From the NCBI GenBank assembly GCA_000283575.1, contig AP012044.1:3782001-3846000 (forward strand): 64,000 nt of DNA, in the 5' to 3' direction. Under the pieces are notes generated by a model. The model was not told the origin of the DNA. It did no database searches and was given only the letters and a program-made list of their open reading frames with translations. Below, in pieces: positions 7,712 to 16,631 of this stretch (the stretch's first letter is position 1; each line of letters starts with the position of its first letter). The stretch is from Oscillibacter valericigenes Sjm18-20 (GTDB lineage: Bacteria; Bacillota; Clostridia; Oscillospirales; Oscillospiraceae). A program made the position numbers and the translations under genes.

Positions 7712-9125
7712 ATGATACAAAATGGCGCGGACCTGCAAAGCGGTAAGGTGGACAGGCTGCTCTTTTCCCTGGCTCTGCCCACCGTCACGTCGCAGATCGT
7801 CAATATGCTGTACAATCTGGTGGACCGCATCTATATCGGCCATATTCCGGAGGTGGGCCGGACAGTCCTCACCGGAGTTGGGGGATGTCTGCCCGTCATT
7901 ATACTCATCACTACGTTTTCTTCTCTGGCCGGAGCTGGCGGCACCCCCCGTGCCTCCATCGAGGAAGGGAAGGGGAATCCGCGGGAATCAGCGCATATTA
8001 TGGGCAACTGTTTTACGCTTCTGTTGTCCACCTCTGTGGTACTGACGGCGGTATTTTTTCTTTTTAACCGATCCATTCTTCTGTCCTTCGGGGCCAGCGC
8101 GGACACCATTGACTATGCCGCCGCCTACATGGGCATTTACTCGATGGGAACGGTTTTCGTCCAGCTGACGCTGGGCATGAATATTTTTATCACCGCTCAG
8201 GGCTTCAGCAAGATCAGCATGAAAACCGTGCTGATCGGCGCAGGGCTGAACACGGTGCTGGACCCCATTTTTATTTTCGCTTTAAACATGGGTGTCCGTG
8301 GCGCGGCGCTGGCACCATTCTCTCCCAGGCTGTCTCCGCCGTATGGGTTATGCGGTTTCTGACGGGGGACAAGACGAAGTGGCGGCTGGAACGAGAGTCT
8401 TTGCGTCCGGCGAAGGTGATACCGCCCTGCGTGGCGCTGGGACTGTCGCCGTTTGTTATGCAGTCCACAAAGAGTGTACTGGCGGTTTGCTTTAACACCT
8501 CGCTCCTCAAATACAGCGGGGAGATTGCTGTGGGAACCATGACGGTGCTGACCAGCATTATACAATTCGCCATGCTGCCCCTTCAAGGGTTGACTCAGGG
8601 TGCTCAGCCCATCATCAGCTATAACTCTTGCCTCCCCGGGCGGGTGCGGGAGGTGTTTCGGATGCTGCTGCGGGTCTGCATTGTCTACTCGGCGTCGTTG
8701 TGGGAACTGGTCCAGTTGTTTCCCGGCGTATTCGTGCGAATGTTCAACAGTAATCCGGAACTGGTGGCTTACACCGTTCCCGCCCTGCGGGTCTATATGG
8801 CGGTGAGCTGCATCTTGGGCATCCAGATCGCCTGCCAGCAGACTTTCATCGCGCGGAGAAACGCAAAAGATTCGCTCTTTCTGGCAATTCTGCGAAAAGT
8901 CATTTTGTTGATCCGCTCATTTATATCCTGCCCAGTTTTTTTCAAAACAAAGCCTTCGCCGTGTTTTTAGCGGAGCCGGTGGCGAACACGCTGGCCGTGT
9001 GCACCACGGCGGTTCTGTTTGCCGTACAATTCAAAAAATCCTTGAGGCAGCTGGAAGCGCCATCCAGTTTGTCGAAAGAGTCGGGAACTCTTTCAATAGG
9101 TCTCAACTCCTCTTTTTGCAAATGA
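7712..9125 (+). pseudogene. MATE-family multidrug efflux transporter, two frameshifts
   Basis: Three reading frames together spell one MATE protein of about 470 residues. Part 1 (7712 to about 8315) runs from KVDRLLFSLALPTVTSQIVN to NMGVRGAALA. One base is missing near 8315-8320, after which the correct frame reads ATILSQAVSAVWVMRFLTGD. Part 2 continues to LAILRKVILL near 8910. A second shift follows, and part 3 reads YILPSFFQNKAFAVFLAEPV, ending at TGA 9123-9125. MATE proteins use Na+ or H+ gradients to export drugs. The truncated products lack half of the 12 membrane helices and are not expected to work. Together with the broken regulator upstream this is a decayed operon. Confidence 0.88.
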
Positions 9126-9241
9126 ATCTTGCTTTTGTAGGTAAACTATTTTTAGTCGGTAAAATTCTGATACTCCGTAAAATTGAGAACCTTTTTGAAA
9201 AGTCCCTTTTGCACATTAGACTTAATAAACCATTTACCGGC

Positions 9242-9270
9242 TTGCGAAGCGCGTCGGAACATGATAAAAT
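9242..9270 (+). promoter_or_regulatory. Promoter of the HAD phosphatase gene
   Basis: TTGCGA (9242-9247), 17 bp, then TAAAAT (9265-9270) preceded by TG for an extended -10. The HAD gene starts 30 bp downstream, so the leader is short. It shows the HAD gene is expressed independently of the decayed efflux operon. Confidence 0.6.
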
Positions 9271-9299
9271 TTCTCAGAACGGAAGCGAGGGGGATTTTT

Positions 9300-9956
9300 A
9301 TGTATCATGTTATTTTATTTGATCTGGATGGAACGCTGACGGATTCCAAGGAGGGAATCCTCAACTGTCTGCGCTATGCGTTCAAGAAGCTGGGCAAGCC
9401 CATACCCGACGAGGCCACGCTGATCAAATTTATCGGTCCTCCCCTACAGGACACTTTCATGGAATTGGGTGGTCTGACAAAGGAGCAGGCCTTGGCGGGG
9501 ATCGAAGCATTCCGGGAGCGGTATGAGCCGATTGGAAAATTTGAGAACGCGGCCGCGCCCGGACTTCCGGAACTTTGCATACGGCTGAAGCAGGCGGGGT
9601 ATCGACTGGCGCTGTCCTCATCCAAGCCGGAAAATCTGTGCCTTGATATCTGTGAGCGGTTCGGCTATACGCCGTCCCTTTCCGCCATCGCAGGCAGTCC
9701 GCCGTACGGCGACCATACGAAGGCCGACGTCATTCGGGATACGCTTTGCCGCCTTGGTCTGAGCGGTTCGGACAAGTCCGCCATCCTGATGGTGGGTGAC
9801 CGGAAATATGATGTACTGGGCGCAAAGGAGTGTGGCATTGACTGTGTGGGCGTGGAGTTTTTCGGTTACGCCGCCCCCGGTGAACTGGAAGAGGCCGGTG
9901 CTGTGGCAGTGGTACGGACCGCCGCGGAATTGGAACAATACATTTTCAGCCATTGA
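9300..9956 (+). CDS. HAD-superfamily phosphatase, phosphoglycolate phosphatase-like
   Basis: 218 residues. Motif I is FDLDGTLTDS (Asp about 8 nucleophile, Asp about 10 acid/base), motif II is LALSSSKPE, and motif III/IV is ILMVGDRKYDVLGAKECGID. An alpha-helical cap lies between motifs I and II, as in Gph/PpaX-type phosphatases. Likely substrates are small phosphate esters such as 2-phosphoglycolate; the true substrate cannot be read from sequence. ATG 9300-9302 directly precedes the MYHVILFDLDG strand and has a purine-rich GAGGGGG site. A longer in-frame extension upstream covers the promoter and is rejected. Confidence 0.85.
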   Translation: MYHVILFDLDGTLTDSKEGILNCLRYAFKKLGKPIPDEATLIKFIGPPLQDTFMELGGLTKEQALAGIEAFRERYEPIGKFENAAAPGLPELCIRLKQAGYRLALSSSKPENLCLDICERFGYTPSLSAIAGSPPYGDHTKADVIRDTLCRLGLSGSDKSAILMVGDRKYDVLGAKECGIDCVGVEFFGYAAPGELEEAGAVAVVRTAAELEQYIFSH

Positions 9957-10000
9957 TCGACTATTTCCGGAACGGCAGAGGAATTTTTTTACCGTCTCAA

Positions 10001-10038
10001 CCTGCTGAAAAAGCCTGGGGCTTTTTCAGCAGGTTTCT
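10001..10038 (+). terminator. Intrinsic terminator after the HAD gene
   Basis: CCTGCTGAAAAAGCC (10001-10015) pairs perfectly with GGCTTTTTCAGCAGG (10019-10033) and is followed by TTTCTCT. Confidence 0.8.
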
Positions 10039-10136
10039 CTCATGTCTCTTAGAACCGATAAACGGCTTAAAATCAGGAAAATTTGTTAATAATTTCTTAA
10101 CTTTGTAAACATTTGTTACTTTTCTTTTTCTTCGAC

Positions 10137-10166
10137 TTTACAACCCCATGCAAAATCACGTATAAT
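10137..10166 (+). promoter_or_regulatory. Promoter of the oligopeptide-binding lipoprotein gene
   Basis: TTTACA (10137-10142), 18 bp, TATAAT (10161-10166). It leaves a leader of about 100 nt before the ATG at 10273. The leader holds a GC-rich stretch with a small GCCGC/GCGGC hairpin near 10207-10222; no known riboswitch was recognised. Confidence 0.7.
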
Positions 10167-10272
10167 AGTATTTAATGTTTTCCGCGTCCTCGCGGAATTC
10201 CTCTTGCGCCGCGAAGCGGCGACTGCGGCAAAACGCGCCTGTGGGCGCTGTATTCTATAAGGAGATTCACAC

Positions 10273-11940
10273 ATGAGACGAATGAAGCGATGGACGGCCC
10301 TGGCCCTGACTGCGGCGCTGTCCGCCGGGATACTGTGCGGCTGCGGCCAGACAGAGACGGTGTCGATCCTGCCGGTATGCGCCGGAAGTGACGTGACCAC
10401 TTTTGATCCCGCCTATATATCCACCACCGCAGACAGCACGGTGGCCGGCAGTCTTTATGAAAACCTGATGCGCATGACTTGCGACACCAGCGGCGCTACC
10501 ACCGTGGTGGAAGGAATGGCAAAAAACGTGGATGTGGAGGAGAACTTAGACGGCACCGCGACCTATACCTTTCACCTGCGCAGCGCCCGATGGTCCGACG
10601 GACAGTCAGTCACGGCGGATGATTTCGTGTACGCTTGGCAGCGTCTGGCCAATCCGCTGACACTCTCTCCCCACGCCGCGCTGCTGTCCGCGGTACAGGG
10701 CTATGACGCCGTCCGCGCCGGAGGCGACCTCAGCGAGCTGGCGGTTACTGCGAAAAACGACTCCACTTTACAAGTGATCCTCTCCGGCAAATACGACTGG
10801 TTTCTGACGGGAGTCTGCACCTCTCCCGCCACCAGTCCCCTACGGCAGGATGTGGTGCAGTCTTTGAAGGAGAAGGCCCAGACCGCTACGGAAGCCGCCG
10901 GCAATGAGGCCGCGCCTTTGAAGTGGTGGTACGATCCCACCATCCTTGTGACTAACGGGGCTTATCAGGTGTCCGACTACCAACCGGGTAAAACCCTTGA
11001 TTTAAAGCACAGTGATCACTATTATGGCCGGGTTGGTAACGACGGCGTCCATCTTGTTTTTGCCGACAACGCGGAGGATGCCTGGGCGCTGTATGACGCG
11101 GGAGAAGTGGATTTCACATATGCCCTGCCCCAGGCACAGCTGGAGGCCCAGATCTCCGATGGGCAAACCCTCACACCAGAGCTCTCCACCTATACGGTCC
11201 TGTTCAACGGCCAGCAGCCGCCTTTTGACGACCCCTCGGTCCGGCGGGCGCTGACTCTGGCCGTAGACCGGCAGGCCATAGCGGCTCTGGCGGGCGGCAC
11301 CGCAAGGGCGGCGGAAGGGCTGGTGCCCTATGGCGTCCCCGGTGACGGAGAACAGGATTTCCGCACGGCTGGCGGCGATCTTCTGAGCTCAGCGGAGGAT
11401 GATTATGAAGAAAATTGTGCGCAGGCAAAAAAGCTTCTGGCCGACAGCAGCTATGACAGCCGCTACGATCTTGAATACCTCTATGTGGACGAGGGTCCGG
11501 AGGCGGAAATCGCCGACGCGCTGACCGACCAGTGGCTGTCCGTGCTCGGCATACGAGTCCGGACGCGGGCAGTGACGAAGAATGAGCTGTCCGCGGCGTT
11601 GAGTTCCGGAGATTACTGTCTCTTGGGCACTTCCATGTTCCCGCTGGTAAACGATGCGGAGGGGTTCCTCTCTCCCTTTGCCGGCAAGTCCTCCCAAAAC
11701 ATGGTGCACTACGCCAACGGCGCATACGATACCTTGCTGAATATCATCGACAGCGCGTCGGACCCGGCGGCACGGCTTGCCTGTCTTCATGACGCGGAGG
11801 TTCTTTTGCTGGAGGACGCCGCGGTTTGTCCCCTCTACACGACCAGCACAGGCTGGAAGTTGCGGGAGGGCTGGTCCGGTCTTTGCCGCGACGCGCGGGA
11901 CTGGTTCAGCTTTGCCGGCGTTTCCGCGGTTTCGTCCTGA
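10273..11940 (+). CDS. Oligopeptide ABC transporter substrate-binding lipoprotein (OppA-like)
   Basis: 555 residues, a normal size for SBP family 5. The N-terminus has an Arg/Lys-rich start, a hydrophobic stretch and the lipobox AGILCGCG, so it should be a membrane-anchored lipoprotein. Family blocks follow: DVTTFDPAYISTTADSTVAG, YENLMRM, YTFHLRSARWSDGQSVTADD and DFVYAWQRLANP, then DDPSVRRALTLAVDRQAI. It would capture peptides outside the cell for an Opp/Dpp importer, but no permease or ATPase genes are adjacent, so it must work with components encoded elsewhere or be a stand-alone receptor. A good AAGGAG site precedes the ATG. Monocistronic between its own promoter and terminator. Confidence 0.88.
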   Translation: MRRMKRWTALALTAALSAGILCGCGQTETVSILPVCAGSDVTTFDPAYISTTADSTVAGSLYENLMRMTCDTSGATTVVEGMAKNVDVEENLDGTATYTFHLRSARWSDGQSVTADDFVYAWQRLANPLTLSPHAALLSAVQGYDAVRAGGDLSELAVTAKNDSTLQVILSGKYDWFLTGVCTSPATSPLRQDVVQSLKEKAQTATEAAGNEAAPLKWWYDPTILVTNGAYQVSDYQPGKTLDLKHSDHYYGRVGNDGVHLVFADNAEDAWALYDAGEVDFTYALPQAQLEAQISDGQTLTPELSTYTVLFNGQQPPFDDPSVRRALTLAVDRQAIAALAGGTARAAEGLVPYGVPGDGEQDFRTAGGDLLSSAEDDYEENCAQAKKLLADSSYDSRYDLEYLYVDEGPEAEIADALTDQWLSVLGIRVRTRAVTKNELSAALSSGDYCLLGTSMFPLVNDAEGFLSPFAGKSSQNMVHYANGAYDTLLNIIDSASDPAARLACLHDAEVLLLEDAAVCPLYTTSTGWKLREGWSGLCRDARDWFSFAGVSAVSS

Positions 11941-11988
11941 TACGGGTTGGACCGCCGCGCCGGGGAAGGCCGTAGAGCTGTAAAAATT

Positions 11989-12024
11989 AAAGCGTTCGCT
12001 GCAAGATTGCGGCGAACGCTTTTT
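11989..12024 (+). terminator. Intrinsic terminator after the OppA-like gene
   Basis: AAAGCGTTCGC (11989-11999) pairs with GCGAACGCTTT (12012-12022), followed by TTTTT. Confidence 0.8.
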
Positions 12025-12115
12025 GTCGTCTTTTCCCGTTTTTTTATGTCTGTCTTTCTCTGTGTTGTGCGTTTCAACGAAAGCGTTTCTCCCTCTGTTT
12101 TTTTAGTCCCAAAGG

Positions 12116-12124
12116 TGTTATACT
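12116..12124 (+). promoter_or_regulatory. Extended -10 promoter before the M20 amidohydrolase
   Basis: TGTTATACT is an extended -10 box about 23 bp before the ATG at 12147. The -35 region is T-rich and not a clear match. Confidence 0.4.
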
Positions 12125-12146
12125 GTGCAAAAAAGGAGGTGACGGC

Positions 12147-13253
12147 ATGGACTCTGTCATCACATATCGCCGCTTACTGCACCGCATCCCGGAACTTGAC
12201 AGTGATCTGCCGGAGACCACAGCCTTTGTACAAAGCAAGCTGGAGCCTCTGCGCTGCCATATATTAAATCCTATCCGCAGCAGTGTCTGCGCATTTTTTG
12301 ACGCCGGGAAACCGGAGACGGTCGCCTTTCGGGCAGACATGGACGCACTGCCGGAAACTGAGGCGACAGGACTGCCCTTTGCCTCGGAGCACCCGGGCAA
12401 AATGCACGCCTGCGGCCACGACGGACACATCGCCATGGCGTTGGCGCTGGCCGACTATGTAAGCACACATCTGGAAGAGCTACCCAGAAACGTACTGTTC
12501 CTGTTTCAGCCGGCGGAGGAAACCACCGGTGGAGCCGGGCGGCTCTGTGAGACAGGTATTCTGGAGCGGCGGAGGGTCCGCCGTGTATTCGGGCTTCATC
12601 TGTGGCCCGGCCTCCCAGCGGGGACAGTCTGGGCAAAACCCGGTCCCCAGATGGCCCGTGCCAGCCAGATTACCGTTTGGATCACTGGAAAAAGTGTCCA
12701 CATCTCCAAGGCCGACGAGGGCCGGGATGCGCTGCTAGCCGCTGTGGAGCTGGTTCAGCAGGCCATGGTCATGGAGAAGGCGGCGCTTCCGCCGGAGGAG
12801 CCGCGGGTCCTGCGGTTCGGCAAGCTGACCTCTGGCGACGCCCGGAATGTGGTCAGTAGCCACTCAGAACTTCTGGGCTGTCTCCGCTCCTTTTCCGACA
12901 CGTCCTTTACCCTGCTGCGCAGGGGGCTGGAGGAGGTATGCGACCGGGTGGAGCGCTCCACCGGCTGCGACGTGAAGCTTCACCTCAACGAGGGCTATCC
13001 CCCCGTCTGGAACCACGAGGAACTGTTTGAGACCGTCCGTGGCGGACTGGATACAAACGCCCTCTCCCTGCTTCCCCGGCCCGCGCTGGCGGCGGAGGAC
13101 TTTTCCTTTTATCAGCAATGCGTCCCGGGTGTGTTTTTCTTTCTCGGCGTGGGGGACACCCCCCAGCTCCACGCCAATACGTTTACCTTTGACGACGAGC
13201 AAATTCTGCCAAAGGGCATGGAATTTTTGAAAAAGCTGCTGTATCTGGCATAG
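12147..13253 (+). CDS. M20 family amidohydrolase (hippurate/N-acyl amino acid hydrolase type)
   Basis: 368 residues, close to the family's usual 370-400. It is a two-domain metal-dependent hydrolase: HACGHDGH (metal-binding Cys about 89 and His about 91), QPAEET with the catalytic Glu about 124-125, FGLHLWPGLPAG, and the lid domain from about 175. Such enzymes remove acyl or aryl groups from amino acids or hydrolyse small amides in the cytoplasm. The start has a very strong AAAGGAGGTG. The gene ends with TAG, showing that TAG is an ordinary stop in this genome. A second member of the family lies at 33479; the two differ enough to suggest different substrates. Confidence 0.88.
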   Translation: MDSVITYRRLLHRIPELDSDLPETTAFVQSKLEPLRCHILNPIRSSVCAFFDAGKPETVAFRADMDALPETEATGLPFASEHPGKMHACGHDGHIAMALALADYVSTHLEELPRNVLFLFQPAEETTGGAGRLCETGILERRRVRRVFGLHLWPGLPAGTVWAKPGPQMARASQITVWITGKSVHISKADEGRDALLAAVELVQQAMVMEKAALPPEEPRVLRFGKLTSGDARNVVSSHSELLGCLRSFSDTSFTLLRRGLEEVCDRVERSTGCDVKLHLNEGYPPVWNHEELFETVRGGLDTNALSLLPRPALAAEDFSFYQQCVPGVFFFLGVGDTPQLHANTFTFDDEQILPKGMEFLKKLLYLA

Positions 13254-13298
13254 GGTTTTCCTCGGGCCTTCCGGAACCCGTGTGAGTCAGGATAAAGG

Positions 13299-13338
13299 AA
13301 CGCAGGGCCTTTCATAGGAGAGGCCCTGCGTTATTTTT
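13299..13338. terminator. Intrinsic terminator between convergent genes
   Basis: AACGCAGGGCCT at 13299-13310 pairs with AGGCCCTGCGTT at 13321-13332. ATTTTTGG follows on the plus strand, so it ends the amidohydrolase transcript. On the minus strand it lies about 45 bp after the ribF stop and may also end the long nusA-infB operon. Confidence 0.75.
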
Positions 13339-13380
13339 GGCGACCCGGCGCTTCTTCTCTCCCTTTGGGAAGGCACATTC

Positions 13381-14277
13381 TCACTGCGCCGCGAACAGTT
13401 TTCGGACAGCCTCCGCGTCCGCGGAGATCTGTGATTTCAAACCCTCCAGAGCGTCAAACCGTATCTCGTCCCGCAGGTGCCGGTAGAATTCCAGCCGGAC
13501 GGTCTGCCCGTACAGATCGCCGTCAAAATCCATCAGAAACGTCTCCACGGTTATATCCGTCCCATTGTGGACGGTGGGCCGAGTCCCCACATTGGTGACG
13601 CCGCCCAGCTGCCTGCCGTCCGACAGGCAGGCCTTCGTGGCATAAACCCCGCGGCCGGGCACCAGCACGTGGGGCGGAACGGTGAAGTTGATGGTGGGGA
13701 TACCGATGGTCCGCCCGATGCGCCGTCCGTGCCTTACGACCTGGGACAACACGTGGGGGTGCCCCAGAAATTCCGCCGCCCGCGCCATCTGCCCCAGCTC
13801 CACCAACCGGCGGATATAGGTGGAGCTGACGGTGATCCCCGCGTGCTCCACCTTCGGAATGATATCGCATCCGAGTCCCAGCTCCGCGCACTTCCCCTGC
13901 AAAAGCTCCGGAGAGCCCTGATTCCTGTAGCCGAAATGATGGTCGTGTCCCGCCACCAGATGGACAGCGTGGTACCGTTTCACCAGAATTTCCGTCACAA
14001 ACGCATCCCATGGGGTGGTCATCATTTCGTGATCAAAGGGCACCATCAGGATATCGTCGATGCCGAACATCCGGTGAACCAGTCCCCGCCGGTCCTCCGG
14101 CGAGTTAATGAGGGGACAGGGAATCCCGGTAATTACTTCTTTCGGTGCCCGGTCAAAGGTAAATACCGCCGGGACGCAGCCCCGTCGGGCGGCTTCCTCC
14201 ACCGTTCGGCGGAGCAGAGCGGCATGGCCCAGATGGACGCCGTCGAAAAAGCCCAGCGCAATCACGCGTTCTTTCAT
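13381..14277 (-). CDS. ribF: Bifunctional riboflavin kinase / FAD synthetase
   Basis: 298 residues. The N-terminal adenylyltransferase domain starts MKERVIALGFFDGVHLGHAA with the HLGH nucleotide-binding motif, and also shows FAGHDHHFGYRNQG-like residues near 110-120. The C-terminal riboflavin kinase domain starts near 180 with RIGRTIGIPTINF and PGRGVYATKA. It makes FMN and then FAD. It is the last gene of the nusA-infB operon; its ATG is 4 bp after the truB stop, so it is tightly coupled. FAD supply suits an organism with an acyl-CoA dehydrogenase and Etf, but the position next to truB is simply conserved across Firmicutes. Confidence 0.95.
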   Translation of the reverse strand: MKERVIALGFFDGVHLGHAALLRRTVEEAARRGCVPAVFTFDRAPKEVITGIPCPLINSPEDRRGLVHRMFGIDDILMVPFDHEMMTTPWDAFVTEILVKRYHAVHLVAGHDHHFGYRNQGSPELLQGKCAELGLGCDIIPKVEHAGITVSSTYIRRLVELGQMARAAEFLGHPHVLSQVVRHGRRIGRTIGIPTINFTVPPHVLVPGRGVYATKACLSDGRQLGGVTNVGTRPTVHNGTDITVETFLMDFDGDLYGQTVRLEFYRHLRDEIRFDALEGLKSQISADAEAVRKLFAAQ

Positions 14278-14280
14278 ATG

Positions 14281-15147
14281 TTACGCTCCAAAAAAATTCT
14301 TTATAGACGTCAATACGCCGTTTGCCGCCCTTGAGAGGCAGAGGAACTCGCCTCCGCGTCCATAAACGCGGTATGTCCCGTCCGGACAGTCGGGGGCATC
14401 CACTGGATTTCCGTTCCGACAGCGCCTCTCCTGCTGCTCTGCGGCAATCGTGTAGGCGGGATAATTAGCAAAATACTGGTCTGTCGGCAGCAACAGCGCT
14501 TCGCCCCGCTCCTGCACATCCTGGATACTCACTGCCTGGGAAAGCGTGAATCCGGCCGCCATGGTCCGCCGCAGAGACGCCATGCATCCGCCGCAGCCCA
14601 GCGCCCGGCCGATGTCGTGGCAAAGCGTACGGATATAGGTACCCTTGGAGCAAACGCACCGCAGAGTAAAGTCGGCAGGACCAGCCTGTCCCAGAATTTC
14701 CAGCTCATAGATGGTGATGCCCCGGGGCTTCCGCTCCACCTCGCCGCCCTTTCGGGCCACGTCGCACAGCTTTCTGCCGTGAATTTTAATGGCGGAGTAC
14801 ATGGGCGGAAGCTGCTGAATGTCCCCCGTAAATTGGGGCAGAACAGCCGCCAGCATCTCCCGTGAGACCTCTGCCTCGCGGGTCTCGATCGTGGTTCCGG
14901 TCACGTCCTGCGTGTCGGTGACCAGCCCCAGCCGAAGTCCCGCCACGTACTCTTTTTTCCCGCTCTCCGCAAACTCCACCGCCCGGGTGGCCTGTCCCAC
15001 AAAGACGGGCAGGACGCCGGTGGCCATGGGGTCCAGTGTTCCGCTGTGGCCCACCCGTTTTTCCCGCAGGATACCGCGGAGCTTCGCACATACATCCATG
15101 CTGGTCCAGTCCGCGGGCTTGTCGATGATGATGATTCCGTTGGGCAT
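14281..15147 (-). CDS. truB: tRNA pseudouridine-55 synthase
   Basis: 288 residues. TruB converts U55 of tRNA to pseudouridine. The N-terminus NGIIIIDKPADWTSMDVCAK and the catalytic block HSGTLDPMATGVLPV (Asp about 39) are diagnostic. QLPPMYSAIKIHGRKL and GTYIRTLCHDIG follow. The C-terminus carries a short PUA-like extension. It sits between nrnA and ribF in the conserved operon; the gap to the nrnA stop is 44 bp, with a GGGAGGG-type site before the ATG. Confidence 0.95.
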   Translation of the reverse strand: MPNGIIIIDKPADWTSMDVCAKLRGILREKRVGHSGTLDPMATGVLPVFVGQATRAVEFAESGKKEYVAGLRLGLVTDTQDVTGTTIETREAEVSREMLAAVLPQFTGDIQQLPPMYSAIKIHGRKLCDVARKGGEVERKPRGITIYELEILGQAGPADFTLRCVCSKGTYIRTLCHDIGRALGCGGCMASLRRTMAAGFTLSQAVSIQDVQERGEALLLPTDQYFANYPAYTIAAEQQERRCRNGNPVDAPDCPDGTYRVYGRGGEFLCLSRAANGVLTSIKNFFGA

Positions 15148-15191
15148 ACAGAGCCCTCCCCGGTCCAGATTTCGAAACGGGAATCCTCCCG

Positions 15192-16154
15192 TCAGTCGGT
15201 AAATTTTCCAGCTATTTTTTCAACTGCGGCCAACATTTTCCGCTCTGCCTCCAAAAGGGGAGCCTCCACGGTGCAACCCGCGGCCGCCGCATGTCCACCG
15301 CCGCCAAGCTCCGCACACACGGCGCTGGCGTTGACGCGCGCGCCGGTGCGGACGGAGAATTTCCACACGTCCGGCCTCAGTTCCCGCATGGTGATGGCGC
15401 AGTCGCTGCCCTCGATCTGTCCGCCCAGAGAGCTCAAGTCTTCGGCGTCGCCCTCGTCGGCCCGGACCCGTTCCATCAAAGAGATGGGGACCTTCAAAAC
15501 CACCACGCGTCCGCCGTCGTAAAACTCCATGTTGGCCAGCATGTCGCCCTCCAGCGCCATGCGCTTGCGGCTTTTTGTGCGGAAGAAAACCTTGTTCACC
15601 GTCCGGTAGTCAATCCCGGTATCCAGCAACTCCGCCGCCACACGGTGGGTGTTGGCGGAGGTGTTGCTGTACTGAAAGCAGCCCGTGTCCGTGGCGACTG
15701 CCACGTAGAGCGGCAGAGCCATCTCCGCCGTGACGGGTCCCAGTTCCCGCAGAATATCGTAGACCAACTCTCCGCAGGCCGCGACCTCCGGTCGGACGAT
15801 ATTCTCCCTGCCGAAGCGCTCAAAGGAGGGGTGGTGGTCGATGGCAAGATCGATCTTGTCTCCATAGCGCTCCGCATTCTGGGGCAGCAGCCCAAGAGAG
15901 GCGATATCGGTGGACACAATCTTTGCGGGGACAAAATCCTCCGGCGCCTCATAGGGCTGGATATAGGGCGCGGTGGTGCGGGTCTGGCCGGAGTTGCGCA
16001 GCAGATACGCCCGCTTGCCCAGCGCCCGCAGGCCCAGGCACAGCGCCGCGGCGCAGCCCACGGTGTCCCCGTCGGGGCGCACGTGCGTCAATAGCAGCAC
16101 ATCGTCGAACCGCCGCAAAAGCGCGGCGGCCTCCGCTATCGTCAAGTCTTTCAA
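15192..16154 (-). CDS. nrnA: DHH-family phosphoesterase, NrnA-like
   Basis: 320 residues. The DHH domain shows LTHVRPDGDTVGCAAAL and the IDHHPSFERFG block, with the DHHA1 domain ending in GGGGHAAAAGCTVEA. NrnA degrades nano-RNAs of 2-5 nucleotides and dephosphorylates 3'-phosphoadenosine-5'-phosphate. Its place between rbfA and truB is conserved in Firmicutes. The ATG overlaps the rbfA stop in an ATGA quartet at 16151-16154. Confidence 0.92.
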   Translation of the reverse strand: MKDLTIAEAAALLRRFDDVLLLTHVRPDGDTVGCAAALCLGLRALGKRAYLLRNSGQTRTTAPYIQPYEAPEDFVPAKIVSTDIASLGLLPQNAERYGDKIDLAIDHHPSFERFGRENIVRPEVAACGELVYDILRELGPVTAEMALPLYVAVATDTGCFQYSNTSANTHRVAAELLDTGIDYRTVNKVFFRTKSRKRMALEGDMLANMEFYDGGRVVVLKVPISLMERVRADEGDAEDLSSLGGQIEGSDCAITMRELRPDVWKFSVRTGARVNASAVCAELGGGGHAAAAGCTVEAPLLEAERKMLAAVEKIAGKFTD

Positions 16155-16531
16155 TCGTCTTCCTCCTGCCCGCCTCGCTGGGCGTCCCTGCGCTCCACAT
16201 CCCGGAGCAGCTCCAGAATATGGGCGCCGTGCTCAATGGAATCATCTGCCACGAACTGCAGCTCCGGGGTATACCGCAGGCGCAAAGCCGCGCCCAGCTC
16301 CCGCCGCAGGAATCCGGCGGCGGATTTCAGGCCCTTGAGAACGTCTTTTTCCTGAGTCTTGTCCAGAACGCTGATATACACCTGCGCATAGCGAAGATCC
16401 GGCGTCGTGTTCACCCGGGTGACGGAGACCATGCCGGTGCCGCTGACGCGGGGATCCTTTAAACTGCGTATCCGGGCCGCCAGCTCGCGCTGGATCTCTT
16501 CGTTGATTCGGCCGATGCGATTGCTTGCCAT
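16151..16531 (-). CDS. rbfA: Ribosome-binding factor A
   Basis: 126 residues, the family's normal length. RbfA assists late maturation of the 30S subunit. It begins MASNRIGRINEEIQRELAAR and continues LKDPRVSGTGMVSVTRVNTT and DLRYAQVYISVLD, which are typical. The ATG 16529-16531 is preceded by AAAGGAG; a longer frame to 16609 would overlap the intergenic space after infB and has no binding site. The C-terminal tail ERRDAQRGGQEEDD is charged and probably disordered. Confidence 0.95.
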   Translation of the reverse strand: MASNRIGRINEEIQRELAARIRSLKDPRVSGTGMVSVTRVNTTPDLRYAQVYISVLDKTQEKDVLKGLKSAAGFLRRELGAALRLRYTPELQFVADDSIEHGAHILELLRDVERRDAQRGGQEEDD

Positions 16532-16631
16532 AGAATGCTCCTTTCTGCGGGGTCTTCCATAAAAAATATCTGCCCGTAATAATCTAAAAAAGCACAGGGC
16601 GGCGACCATGCGCCGCCCCTATTGTATCCGA

